A stretch of 42,324 bases of DNA, taken from contig NZ_JALKBX010000020.1 of NCBI RefSeq assembly GCF_023227745.1, positions 1 through 42,324 on the forward strand, given 5' to 3'. Made by a program: the position numbers and the translations under genes. Origin of the DNA: Natroniella acetigena (lineage in GTDB: Bacteria; Bacillota; Halanaerobiia; Halobacteroidales; Halobacteroidaceae). The notes beneath the pieces were generated by a model that was not told the DNA's origin, made no database searches, and was given only the letters and a program-made list of their open reading frames with translations. This document shows positions 15,663 to 25,144 of the stretch, in pieces; position 1 is the first letter of the stretch, and every line of letters begins with the position of its first letter.

Positions 15663-16715
15663 ATGGAGACTAAAGAAGTATTACAAGATCTATCTGAAGC
15701 AACCGGTGTCTCAGGCTACGAAAAAGAGTTGGGCCAACAGGTAGCTCAGCTATTTGAATCTTATGTTGATCAGATTGAATTTGATAAATTAGGTAATCTG
15801 CTGGCTTATAAAGCAGGAGAGGGCCAACAGGAATACAAGGTGCTGTTAGCAGCTCATTTAGATGAGATAGGATTGATGGTTACTGAAGTTGAAGAAGGAG
15901 GTTTTTTACGTTTTACGACGGTTGGTGGGGTCGATCAAAGAACGTTAGTAGGCCAAGAGGTGACTGTTCATGGTCGAGAAGAGCTCCAAGGAATAATTGG
16001 AGCTAAACCACCTCATTTGCAAGATGAAGAGGAACAGAAAAAGTCTTTTGAGATAGAAAAGATGTATATTGATTTAGGTTTAACTGAAGCTGATGTTAAG
16101 GACAAGATTAGAGTCGGTGATATTATTTCGCTGCAACGGAATCTTTTAAGTTTAGAAAATGATCGAGTAGCAGGTAAGGCCTTGGATGATCGGGCAGGTG
16201 TCTTGCTTTTATTAGAGACAGTAAAAGAGTTAGATAAGATGACTCATCAAGTCGATCTTTATGCAGTGGCGACAGTCCAAGAAGAAGTAGGAGTCAGGGG
16301 AGCGACGACGAGTACCTATGGTGTTGTACCCGATATTGGGATTGCAGTTGATGTCTGTCATGGATTGATGCCTGGAGTTAATAAGGATGAAGCAGTTGAG
16401 TTGGGAGCAGGGCCAGCACTCAGTTTTGGCCCCCATATTCATCCCCAATTAGTCAAGAAGTTGAAGGAAGTAGCAGATGAAATAGAGCTTGATTATCAAT
16501 TTGATGCTTCTCCATCACCACGAGGGACTGATGCTTATGCAATTCAAGTTACTCGAAGTGGGATTCCAACTGCTGTCTTATCTATTCCATTGCGGTATAT
16601 GCATACTTCAGTAGAGACGATCAGCTTAAATGATATTAAGCGAGGAGCTAGATTGTTGGCCCAGTTGCTTAGAGAGCTAGAAGGAGAATTTGTGGAGGGA
16701 TTAAGATGTTTTTAA
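15663..16715 (+). CDS. M42 family metallo-aminopeptidase 1
   Basis: A cytoplasmic M42 (FrvX/YsdC/TET-type) peptidase that removes N-terminal residues from peptides. The di-metal site can be followed in order: His in AAHLDEIG (about residue 64), Asp in ALDDRAG, catalytic and ligand Glu in VQEEVGVRG, Asp in VDVCHG and the last His in YMHTS. The length (350 aa) is normal. It is the first of three overlapping paralogues, and its stop overlaps the next start by 10 bases. M42 enzymes form 12-subunit shells, and several paralogues can mix in one particle. Substrate preference cannot be read here. Confidence 0.92.
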   Translation: METKEVLQDLSEATGVSGYEKELGQQVAQLFESYVDQIEFDKLGNLLAYKAGEGQQEYKVLLAAHLDEIGLMVTEVEEGGFLRFTTVGGVDQRTLVGQEVTVHGREELQGIIGAKPPHLQDEEEQKKSFEIEKMYIDLGLTEADVKDKIRVGDIISLQRNLLSLENDRVAGKALDDRAGVLLLLETVKELDKMTHQVDLYAVATVQEEVGVRGATTSTYGVVPDIGIAVDVCHGLMPGVNKDEAVELGAGPALSFGPHIHPQLVKKLKEVADEIELDYQFDASPSPRGTDAYAIQVTRSGIPTAVLSIPLRYMHTSVETISLNDIKRGARLLAQLLRELEGEFVEGLRCF

Positions 16716-17743
16716 AGCAGTTATCAGAGGCAGTTGGAGTTTCAGGGCGTGAAGCTGAAGTACGAGATTTAATTAGGGAAGAGATCAAGGATGATGTTGA
16801 TCGGATTGAGACTGATGCTTTAGGGAACTTAATTGCCTTTAAAGAAGGTAAGCCAGAGCAACCAACGGTATTGTTAGCAGCTCATATGGATGAGATTGGG
16901 TTGATGATTACAGATATTACAGATGATGGTCTCTTAAAATTCAAGCCGATTGGTGGGATTGATAAAAGGATCTTAGTCTCGAAAGAGGTTGTTGTTGGCC
17001 CGGATCAGATTCCAGGGGTAATTGGAGCGAAAGCAATTCATTTACAAGAGTCTGATGAACGAAAGAAACCGCTTGATTATGGAGAGTTGTACATAGATAT
17101 TGGAACTAAAGAAAAAGAGGAGTCTGAAAAGCTGGTTGAGTTAGGAATGATGGCTACTTTTGCTACAGAGTTTGAGCAATTGGGTACTGCTACGGTTAAA
17201 GGTAAGGCCTTTGATGATCGGGTTGGATGTGCAGCATTGATTGAACTCTTACAACAAGAGCACCAACTTTCCATTATAGCTGCTTTTACTGTTCAAGAGG
17301 AGATAGGTCTGCGGGGAGCAAGTGTAGTTGCTTATGATCTTGATCCGGATCTTGCCTTGGTAGTAGAGGGAACTTCAGCTTCTGATGTGCCTGATACTAA
17401 GGAAGCAGGTTATTCTACTCAATTAGGAGCTGGGCCAGCCCTGACAATTCAGGATAGTTCGTTGATTCCTAGTCAACCTGTAGTTAACAAACTGATTGAG
17501 GTAGCTGACCAGAATGATATTCCTTATCAATTTAGAAAGCTGACTAGAGCTGGAACTGATGCAGGTGCACTGCATTTAACTAAGGAAGGGATTCGGACAG
17601 CAGTTATTTCAATGCCCTGTCGTTATATTCACTCACCAGCTTCACTGCTCAATCTAAATGATTATCAAGCAACAGTTGAATTGCTGACTAAATTTTGTCA
17701 AGATATGGAAGAGGGAGGTCTGGCAGATGAAGGAGTTAATTAA
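16706..17743 (+). CDS. M42 family metallo-aminopeptidase 2
   Basis: A second paralogue of 345 residues. It keeps the motifs AAHMDEIG, AFDDRVG, VQEEIGLRG and YIHSP. Where copies 1 and 3 have a metal-binding Asp (VDVCHG, VDLTLTG), this copy has Glu in VVEGTSASD. That is known in one branch of the family and may mark a different residue preference. The gene overlaps the first by 10 bases and the third by 17, which indicates coupled translation and a matched supply of the three subunits. GGAGGGATTAAG precedes ATG 16706. Confidence 0.92.
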   Translation: MFLKQLSEAVGVSGREAEVRDLIREEIKDDVDRIETDALGNLIAFKEGKPEQPTVLLAAHMDEIGLMITDITDDGLLKFKPIGGIDKRILVSKEVVVGPDQIPGVIGAKAIHLQESDERKKPLDYGELYIDIGTKEKEESEKLVELGMMATFATEFEQLGTATVKGKAFDDRVGCAALIELLQQEHQLSIIAAFTVQEEIGLRGASVVAYDLDPDLALVVEGTSASDVPDTKEAGYSTQLGAGPALTIQDSSLIPSQPVVNKLIEVADQNDIPYQFRKLTRAGTDAGALHLTKEGIRTAVISMPCRYIHSPASLLNLNDYQATVELLTKFCQDMEEGGLADEGVN

Positions 17744-18734
17744 GAGGTTAGTAGAGACTTTTGGCCCGTCAGGGGATGAGCTTGCAGTAAGAGAGTTAAT
17801 TCGCGGGGAGATAGAAGATCAAGTAGATCAGATTGAGGTTGACACAATGGGTAATCTGATTGCTCTTAAAAAGGGACAAGATGATTCTAACAAGGTGATG
17901 TTAGCAGCTCATATGGATGAGATCGGATTGATTGCTACTCATATTGAGGAGGAGGGATTTATTCGTTTTTCTAATGTAGGAGGAGTCTCTCCGTATAATT
18001 TATTGGGAGAACGGGTACTGTTTAATGGAGAAACGATAGGCGTGATCGATAAAGAGGGTAAATTGGATGACATCAGTAAGTTAAAGCATGATAAGATGTA
18101 TGTCGATATCGGAGCTACTACCCAGGAGGAAGCAGAAGAGAAGATCAAGATTGGTGATACTGCTACTTATTATCGCCAGCTCGATCTGGTAGGAAACAGA
18201 CTTGTTGCTAAAGGATTGGATGATCGGGCAGGTTGTGCTGTCTTGATTGAGACGATCAAGCAATTAACAGAGCAGCCGACTTTTGATACTTACTTTGTCT
18301 TTACTGTCCAGGAAGAGGTCGGTACGCGAGGTGCCATCACTTCATCTTATGGAATCAATCCCGATGTAGGGATTGCAGTCGATCTGACCTTAACTGGTGA
18401 TACTCCTGAAGCTAAGCGGATGGCAGTTTCATTGGGTGAAGGGCCAGCGATCAAGGTCAAGGATAGATCGGTGTTGGTCAATCCCCAACTGAAGAATTTA
18501 ATGATTGATCTAGCTGAGGAGAATGAGATACCTTATCAGCTTGAGGTGTTAGATAGAGGTGGAACCGATACAGGTAGAATGCAGTTGTCTAGAGAAGGAG
18601 CAATTGCAGGAGCAATTTCAATACCTGGACGTTATGTCCATTCGCCATCGGAGATGATTGACTTAACAGATTTAGAAAATAGTATTAAGTTATTGAGTGA
18701 AATTTTACAATCTGATTATCAAGGATTATTCTAA
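17727..18734 (+). CDS. M42 family metallo-aminopeptidase 3
   Basis: A third paralogue, 335 residues. Metal and catalytic residues lie in AAHMDEIG, GLDDRAG, VQEEVGTRG, VDLTLTGDTPE and YVHSPSE. The middle insert after the first motif is shorter than in copies 1 and 2. It ends the three-gene run and is followed by a terminator at 18743-18770. GAGGGAGG (17710-17717), inside gene 2, serves its start. Confidence 0.92.
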   Translation: MKELIKRLVETFGPSGDELAVRELIRGEIEDQVDQIEVDTMGNLIALKKGQDDSNKVMLAAHMDEIGLIATHIEEEGFIRFSNVGGVSPYNLLGERVLFNGETIGVIDKEGKLDDISKLKHDKMYVDIGATTQEEAEEKIKIGDTATYYRQLDLVGNRLVAKGLDDRAGCAVLIETIKQLTEQPTFDTYFVFTVQEEVGTRGAITSSYGINPDVGIAVDLTLTGDTPEAKRMAVSLGEGPAIKVKDRSVLVNPQLKNLMIDLAEENEIPYQLEVLDRGGTDTGRMQLSREGAIAGAISIPGRYVHSPSEMIDLTDLENSIKLLSEILQSDYQGLF

Positions 18735-18742
18735 TTTGAGCT

Positions 18743-18770
18743 CAGGGCCAACGTTGGCCCTGGGTTTTTT
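18743..18770 (+). terminator. Rho-independent terminator after the M42 genes
   Basis: CAGGGCCAAC pairs with GTTGGCCCTG and is followed by GGTTTTTT. Confidence 0.9.
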
Positions 18771-18920
18771 GTATAATTAAGTTTAAGGTTAAGTCTCAGT
18801 TTAAGTAAGACCTACTTAAACTAAAATAAAGTTCTCAGCAAAGACTTTGTTTTACCGAGTATCAGATTACTCCTTAATGTAAATAATATTAAAAGCTTCT
18901 TTTAGAAAGGGGTTGTAGTT

Positions 18921-19649
18921 ATGCCCATAATACTTAGAGCATTTCTTTTTTATATTGGTTCTGTATTAATACTTCGCTTATTAGGAAAAGGACTTATCTT
19001 TCAACAAAAGCCCTATGATTTGGTGGTAATGATGATTATGGGTTCTGCTTCAGGTGCATTGATAGTCAACCGTGAGGTTCCTATTTTGAATGGATTAATA
19101 GCTTTAGTAATCCTTGCCTTACTTCATACTTTAATCAGTGTCAGCACCTTGAGCAATTCTTTGAAGGGTATTGTGGGTGGACAGCCTGATCTATTGGTAC
19201 GGAATGGTCGTATTGTTAAGGAGAACTTAATCAAAAATCAAGTTAATTTAAATCAATTACTGGCTGGATTGCGTAATCAAGGCTATCGACGGTTACATGA
19301 TATTGAATTTGCAATCTTAGAACCAAATGGTCAATTATCTGTAATTCCTAAATCAAAAGCTCGACCTGTCACTCCGACTGATCTAGAGTTGAAGACTGAT
19401 TATGAGGGAATTCCTGTACCACTGATTATTGATGGTGAAATTAATACAGGCAAGTTAGAAGCTGTAGGATTAGATATGGAGTGGTTGGAAACTGAAATTT
19501 CAAAAAGGGAGTTAGAGATAGGTGAGGTCTTATTAGCTTTACTCGATACCGACGGAAGCCTTTATATCTCTGAACAGCCACCAATTGATTACCTTAAAGC
19601 ATTTTTCTTAGGTGAAGGAAGGGATCAAGCACAGGGTAAAAATGACTAA
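18921..19649 (+). CDS. DUF421 / YetF-type membrane protein
   Basis: Three N-terminal hydrophobic segments (about residues 3-80) are followed by a soluble DUF421 domain with the family stretches GIVGGQPDLLVRNGRIVKENL, LNQLLAGLRNQGYRRLHDIEFAILEPNGQLSV and, later, VPLIIDGEI. Relatives include YetF, YdfR and YcaP, whose job is poorly known; in spore formers some act in the spore membrane. The length (242 aa) is normal. AAAGGGG stands ahead of ATG 18921. The gene lies between two terminator-bounded units and appears to be transcribed alone. Confidence 0.85.
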   Translation: MPIILRAFLFYIGSVLILRLLGKGLIFQQKPYDLVVMMIMGSASGALIVNREVPILNGLIALVILALLHTLISVSTLSNSLKGIVGGQPDLLVRNGRIVKENLIKNQVNLNQLLAGLRNQGYRRLHDIEFAILEPNGQLSVIPKSKARPVTPTDLELKTDYEGIPVPLIIDGEINTGKLEAVGLDMEWLETEISKRELEIGEVLLALLDTDGSLYISEQPPIDYLKAFFLGEGRDQAQGKND

Positions 19650-19786
19650 AGTTATTTAAGTTAAGGCTATCTAAAAGGGTGGTTTCAGTATAATTACTTA
19701 CTATTAGATTTATAATTGACATTTCACGGGGCAAGCTTTTGTAGTTTTACGTATGAATTCTATAATTAAACTCCAGGAGGGGAAAA

Positions 19787-20752
19787 ATGTTAATAGAAGA
19801 AGATAACCAAGAACTAGCAACTATAGGTCAAGAGGATATCAATTTTTTTTGGAAGCGAATTCTGGCTATAATAATTGATATTTTTATCTTAGGGTTAACT
19901 GGTTCAATAGTAGGTCAATTTTTTATAGAGCAATTTGTAAAATTAGGTTCTTGGGCACAAGGAATTGGATTTATGATGTCGTTGTTATACTTCGGAATTT
20001 TAAATAGTTATTTAGGTGGAGGGCAAACACTAGGTAAGAGATTGACTAAGATTAAAGTTGTTAATCACCAAGGAGAATACCTTACAGTTAACAAGTCTTG
20101 TTTGCGTTTTTCAATCTTTGGTTTAGCTTTTTTAGTTAATATTTTGCCAGAAATTAATTTTTTCTGGATAACTTTTAATTTGATCTTGTTTGGGATAGCA
20201 GGTGGAATAGTTTATTTTTATCTTTTTAATACTGATACACGACAGGCTTTACATGACATTATCTGTAATAGTTATGTAGTTCAATCTCAAGCAGTAGGAA
20301 AAGTTAGATTACCTAGGATTGCTAAGAGGCATTTTGTGATCTTTAGTGTGATATTTTTTGCAACACTTATTCTGGGAGGAAGTATCTTTCAGTTATTTAG
20401 TTCAGGTGTTATTCCTTCTGAATTAAAAGAAGTAAGAGAAGAGTTATATCAAGTAGATAATTATCTTACTGTTCAATTAAATATAGATAATAATTATCAA
20501 GAAGAATTAGATGAAATGATAAGAACAATTCAGGTCTTAGTCAATGTTAAAGAGCAAGTTAGAGATGAAGCTGCAGCAAAAGAGATAAAAGAAGATGTTA
20601 TTGAAAAGATTATTAATGAGTATCATGAAGCTTCAGAGATGGATTATATCGAAGTAACAGTGGCAAGAGGATATGATCTCGGTATTTTTTCCGATTGGGA
20701 GAGATATAATCAAAAATTATCAACTCAAGAATGGTTGGTTCGTTTAGAGTGA
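19787..20752 (+). CDS. RDD-family membrane protein with a C-terminal extension
   Basis: The first half (about residues 20-175) is an RDD domain: an Arg in FFWKRILAI, an Asp in the next segment (IIIDIF) and a Gly-rich loop (GGGQTLGKRLTKIKVV), with about four hydrophobic segments. A further membrane segment (about 182-203) leads to a charged soluble tail of about 115 residues that I do not recognise. RDD proteins have been linked to ion or osmolyte transport in halophiles, but the role here is open. CCAGGAGGGG precedes ATG 19787. The following 167 bases before the next gene show no strong signal. Confidence 0.8.
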   Translation: MLIEEDNQELATIGQEDINFFWKRILAIIIDIFILGLTGSIVGQFFIEQFVKLGSWAQGIGFMMSLLYFGILNSYLGGGQTLGKRLTKIKVVNHQGEYLTVNKSCLRFSIFGLAFLVNILPEINFFWITFNLILFGIAGGIVYFYLFNTDTRQALHDIICNSYVVQSQAVGKVRLPRIAKRHFVIFSVIFFATLILGGSIFQLFSSGVIPSELKEVREELYQVDNYLTVQLNIDNNYQEELDEMIRTIQVLVNVKEQVRDEAAAKEIKEDVIEKIINEYHEASEMDYIEVTVARGYDLGIFSDWERYNQKLSTQEWLVRLE

Positions 20753-20919
20753 GATTGATTCCATTAACTAATCTTAAAGATAGCTTTGTTCTGTGGTGTG
20801 ATTATAGTAAAAAATAAATATAGTAAAAGAGATAGGAGTTCCGATTTGAATCTAGAATTAAATTAAAGTCGGATGATAGTGACAGTGATTAGAATAGAGG
20901 TAGAAATGGAGGCTTTGTA

Positions 20920-22932
20920 ATGGAGAAGAAGATTTATGTTGGCCCGGGTGGAACGGGCAAGACTACTAAATTATTTGAGAAATACTGTGAACTGGGGCAG
21001 GAAGATAAGACGAGCAACTGCTTGGTGTTGCTTAAAAATGGTAGCAGTGTAACAGAGTGGCGTTCAGAAATTGAAGTTGATTATATCGATTCTTTAGAGA
21101 TATTTACATACTTCGGATTTGTCAATCGGGAGGTTAGAGTCTATTGGGATTTGATTCAGCAGAAGTTAACTGGAAAAAAGAAAGTCATTGAACCAACCTT
21201 TATGACTATCGAACCTGCTCAATATATAATGGGCCAATTTGTAAATAAATTTCGTGAAAGAGGTTTTTTTGCTGCAGTCAATGCTACAGCTCAACAGATT
21301 GCTATTCAGCTACTTGATAACTTAAATCAAGCAGCTTTAAATAATCTTTCTTTAGCAGAGTTGCAGGATAGATTGAGTAGCTCCGCAGCTGGAGATGAAG
21401 ATAAGGTTATTTCATATACAGAAAGTATTGAAGTAATTAAAGAGTTTAGGAAGCTTTGTTTACAACAGCGTTGTTTTGATTATTCCTTAGTGGTAGACTT
21501 ATATAATGAATATCTACTACAGGATGAGAATTATCGGCAGCGATTGAGTGCAGAATATGATTACCTAATTGTAGATAACTTAGAGTTAATGGCGCCGGTA
21601 GGGCAAGATCTGATTTTAAAGTTGTTCGATCAGCTTACAGGATCATATCTGGCATTTGATCCCGAAGGAAGCTTTGGGAGCTTCTTTGGAGCTGCTCCTG
21701 GGTTGGTTATGGAAAAGCTCTTTCCTGAGTGTGAATTAGTCCAATTGGAGCAATCATATACATCAACGCCAGAGGCTCGTCAATTAGCTGAAGATATTTC
21801 AGAAAGGATTATCTCAGGTAAGCCTTTTGCTGAGCATGACTTCATCAGTGATCAGATTATCAAAGAGGACTTTCGAGGGACTATGTTGACTAAATTAACC
21901 CAGCAAGTGGAGCAATTAATTAGGGAGGGGGTCAATCCTGAAGAGATTGCCTTAATCTCACCTCAAATTGATGAGGTCTTAGAATTCACTTTGGATAGAT
22001 ACTTTGCTGAACAGGATTATGCTGTAGTTAATTTGACTCAGAATAAGAGATTGATTGATAATCGATTTGCTCAAGCCTTGCTGGTCTTAGCATTATTAGT
22101 CAATCCAACTTTAGGTGTCGAATTGAAGTTTTCTGCTTTGGTACAGACATTAGGGCTGTTGTTAGATTTTGATCCAGTAAGGAGCTCTTTTTTAGCAGAA
22201 CAGATCATTGCTGATGATGAGCTTAAGCTGCCTGACTTAGAGGAGGAAGGCTTAATAGCTAAGATAGGCTTTAATAATTCAGAAAAGTATACTCTCTTAC
22301 GGGAATGGATAGAAGAGAAACGAAGTATAATGGAAGAAAGAGAGCTTGAGTTGGATTATCTCTTTCAAACCGCTTTTGGAGAGTTATTATCTCCTCTATC
22401 ATTGACCGAGGAAGATATCTTTGCTTGTCGGCAGATGATTGAATCGATCGTTAAATTTAGAAAGGTAATCAATAGTTTACAGGGTTTAGATCAAAAGAGT
22501 TTAGCTTATCATTTTATAAATATGGTCAATCGGGGTACTCTGGCTGCAGAAGTCTTATTTAAACCAGATGATTTTAGTGAGCAAGTAATCTTAGCGACCC
22601 CTTATACTTTTTTGACTGTTCCCCAAGTAAAGAAGGTCAAATATCTCTTCTTACTTGATATATCTAATGATTTCTGGTTGCAAAGTGGGAGTAAGGAGTT
22701 GAGTAATCCCCATATTTCATCCAAAGATCGTAACCAAGTCGAATGGAATGACAAAGCAGAAGAAGCGATTAAGAAAGAACAATTGACTGATTATCTAAAA
22801 AGCTTACTGAGTAAGGTTACCGATGGAGTCTTTTTAGCAGATAGTTATTTAAGTAGTAGAGGGTGGGAGCAGAGTGGTAGATTGGCTGAATGGTTAGAAG
22901 AGGATTATGCAGGGGTGATAAGTAATGATTAA
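20920..22932 (+). CDS. AddB-like P-loop protein without a nuclease domain
   Basis: A 670-residue protein opening with a P-loop, GPGGTGKTT (residues 8-16). A degenerate Walker B-like stretch YDYLIVDNLELM (about 220-231) lacks the DE pair. Later parts (LEQSYTSTPEARQLAEDI, VILATPYTFLTVPQVKKVKYLFLLDIS) resemble helicase motif regions of superfamily 1 folds, with loss of the full active site. This is like AddB or the inactive helicase half of RecC-type subunits, cut before the nuclease domain. Its stop overlaps the UvrD-type gene by 8 bases, and the missing nuclease is encoded separately two genes on. I infer a three-part end-processing complex. The family name is not certain. Confidence 0.65.
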   Translation: MEKKIYVGPGGTGKTTKLFEKYCELGQEDKTSNCLVLLKNGSSVTEWRSEIEVDYIDSLEIFTYFGFVNREVRVYWDLIQQKLTGKKKVIEPTFMTIEPAQYIMGQFVNKFRERGFFAAVNATAQQIAIQLLDNLNQAALNNLSLAELQDRLSSSAAGDEDKVISYTESIEVIKEFRKLCLQQRCFDYSLVVDLYNEYLLQDENYRQRLSAEYDYLIVDNLELMAPVGQDLILKLFDQLTGSYLAFDPEGSFGSFFGAAPGLVMEKLFPECELVQLEQSYTSTPEARQLAEDISERIISGKPFAEHDFISDQIIKEDFRGTMLTKLTQQVEQLIREGVNPEEIALISPQIDEVLEFTLDRYFAEQDYAVVNLTQNKRLIDNRFAQALLVLALLVNPTLGVELKFSALVQTLGLLLDFDPVRSSFLAEQIIADDELKLPDLEEEGLIAKIGFNNSEKYTLLREWIEEKRSIMEERELELDYLFQTAFGELLSPLSLTEEDIFACRQMIESIVKFRKVINSLQGLDQKSLAYHFINMVNRGTLAAEVLFKPDDFSEQVILATPYTFLTVPQVKKVKYLFLLDISNDFWLQSGSKELSNPHISSKDRNQVEWNDKAEEAIKKEQLTDYLKSLLSKVTDGVFLADSYLSSRGWEQSGRLAEWLEEDYAGVISND

Positions 22933-25144
22933 TTTAGCAGATGTTGATTTACGGGAGGGCCAAGATCGGGTAGCAGAATATGAAGAAGGACTGTTAGCGG
23001 TACCTGCCATTCCAGGTGCAGGTAAGACCTTTACTCTTGCCTATTTGACAGCTGAGTTGATCGCTAGGGATGATCTTGTGCTTCCAGGGAAGGTATTGAT
23101 TGTCACCTATATGAACTCTGCTGTTTCAAACTTTAGATCTAGAATTGGAAGTTTTTTAAAACAGAAAGGCTTGCCCCAAAACAAAGGATATGAAGTCAAA
23201 ACCCTTCATTCTTTAGCGATGAATATCTTAAAGGAAAGACCTGATCAATTATTGATTAATCAGGAATTTCAAGTACTTGATCAACGAAAAAAAGGAGAGC
23301 TGATTGAAGATTTAACCAATCAGTGGCTAGATAATAATAAGTCCCAACTAAGAAATTTGATCGAAATCAATCAACAACGAGGGCTTGATCATAATATAAG
23401 AGCTAATTTTTGTGGGTTTGTAAACCGAATGATTGCTCATCTGAAGATGAAGCGTGTTAGTACAGCTCAGATTTCTTCTTTAAAAGAAGAGTTAGATCAT
23501 AACTCATATCTCAATCTAGCTTGTGATGTATTTATTGAATACTCTATGAGGTTACATGACAATGCCTGGCTTGACTTTAATGATTTAATTGTTAATGCTT
23601 TGACCTTATTAGAAGAAGATCAAGAACTTTTGGCTAGATTACGGAAGAAATGGACATATATCTTTGAAGATGAAGCTCAGGATTCAAATCCGATTCAAGA
23701 AGAGATTTTGACCTTGCTGACTGGAGATGGGGGTAATTTAATTAGGGTTGGTGATTCTAATCAAGCGATTATGGGTACCTTCACCTCAGCAGATCCCGAT
23801 AACTTTAGAAGTTTTTGTCGGCGTCTGAAAGAGAGTGATTCCCAAAATGCTAGGAAGATAGATATTTTATCTGCCAGTAGAAGTACGGAGCAGATTATAG
23901 ACTTAGCCAATAAATTGGTTGAATGGAGTTGTAAAGAGCATCCTCAAGTAGAATGTAAAACCGCTTTGGAAAGGCAGTTGATCAAGCCGGTTGCAGGAGA
24001 AAACCCTGAAACTGACCGTTATACGATAGCATCTCATGTTTTTAAAAGTTTTGAGGATGAAGCAAGAAGGATAGCAAAATTTGCTACGGAGCATGCTGAC
24101 CAGAATCCGGACAATACAATTGCAATTATTGCCCCTACCAATAAGATCAAATCTAGCTTTGCTCAAGAGCTTGAAAAGTTAGGAGCAGCTTATGAAGAGG
24201 TAGGGCATATAAGTAATAGCCATAAGAATACTATCTCTGTATTGCAGAAAGTAGTCCGTTATTTAGTCAAACCTCATAAGTTAGAGCGATTGCAAAGATT
24301 AATGGAAGATGTTTTTTTGGTTGACTTTACTGCTTCAGAATTACAGGTGATCAAGCAGGTGTTTCAGGAAAAGTCTATAGGAGAATTAATCTATCCGCTG
24401 GGTGAAGAGTTATCAGTAATAGATTTTCCTGACGAGTTAATCGGTAATCCTAAGCTCTATACTGCTTTTACTCAAGCATTAGACCAGATTAAATTGTGGT
24501 TGGATGCTAGCTTAGAGTTTCCGCCTGATAAGTTGGTCTTATTTTTAGCAGAGCAGCTAGAGTTAGCAGAGGATAATCTGGCGTTGGCCCAAGGGATTGC
24601 TCTGATTATCAGGGAGCAGTTAACAGAAAATCCAGAGTGGAAGTTATCTGATGTTGCTGAGCAGATCTATAGTTTAGAGTCTTCTTTTGAAAATGTTGCT
24701 AGTAAATTAAGACAAGTTAATGGGTTTGAACCTAAGCCAGGAGTGATTACAGTCTTGACTGCCCATAAGTCTAAAGGGTTGGAGTGGGATACTGTTTATT
24801 TGACCTATCTTACCTCATCAAAGTTTCCAGCTACAGTAAATGATTGGTTCAGAAGTGATATGAATAAGCATTTACCGAAGGATAAACGTAATCTAGTAGC
24901 TGTTGGTAAGGCTGAATTAGAAATGTTAATCTCTTCAGAAAAAGAAGATGATATCTCTCCTTTGGAACAGGCTAGGATTGATTTAATCAGTGAGCGATTG
25001 CGATTATTATATGTAGCTATTACAAGGGCCAAGCAGAATTTATTCTTGAGTTGTAGTCAGAAAGGATACTTAAAACCGAGCAACTACTTTGAGATGTTGG
25101 CCCAATTTATTATAGAGGAGCGAAAGAATTATGAACAGAGCTAA
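22925..25144 (+). CDS. UvrD/AddA-type superfamily 1 DNA helicase
   Basis: An ATP-driven 3'-5' DNA helicase of 739 residues with all main SF1 motifs. Motif I is AIPGAGKT (about 28-35), Ia lies in VTYMNSAVSNFRSRI, and motif II is FEDEAQDS (about 248-255). Motif III is VGDSNQAIMGTF, motif V is LTAHKSKGLEWDTVYL and motif VI is RLLYVAITRAKQNL. It is shorter than AddA (about 1200 residues) and has no nuclease domain at its C-terminus. It overlaps its upstream neighbour by 8 bases and the nuclease gene by 14, so the three products are probably made in step. A role in double-strand break end processing is likely; a defence role is also possible. Confidence 0.9.
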   Translation: MINLADVDLREGQDRVAEYEEGLLAVPAIPGAGKTFTLAYLTAELIARDDLVLPGKVLIVTYMNSAVSNFRSRIGSFLKQKGLPQNKGYEVKTLHSLAMNILKERPDQLLINQEFQVLDQRKKGELIEDLTNQWLDNNKSQLRNLIEINQQRGLDHNIRANFCGFVNRMIAHLKMKRVSTAQISSLKEELDHNSYLNLACDVFIEYSMRLHDNAWLDFNDLIVNALTLLEEDQELLARLRKKWTYIFEDEAQDSNPIQEEILTLLTGDGGNLIRVGDSNQAIMGTFTSADPDNFRSFCRRLKESDSQNARKIDILSASRSTEQIIDLANKLVEWSCKEHPQVECKTALERQLIKPVAGENPETDRYTIASHVFKSFEDEARRIAKFATEHADQNPDNTIAIIAPTNKIKSSFAQELEKLGAAYEEVGHISNSHKNTISVLQKVVRYLVKPHKLERLQRLMEDVFLVDFTASELQVIKQVFQEKSIGELIYPLGEELSVIDFPDELIGNPKLYTAFTQALDQIKLWLDASLEFPPDKLVLFLAEQLELAEDNLALAQGIALIIREQLTENPEWKLSDVAEQIYSLESSFENVASKLRQVNGFEPKPGVITVLTAHKSKGLEWDTVYLTYLTSSKFPATVNDWFRSDMNKHLPKDKRNLVAVGKAELEMLISSEKEDDISPLEQARIDLISERLRLLYVAITRAKQNLFLSCSQKGYLKPSNYFEMLAQFIIEERKNYEQS

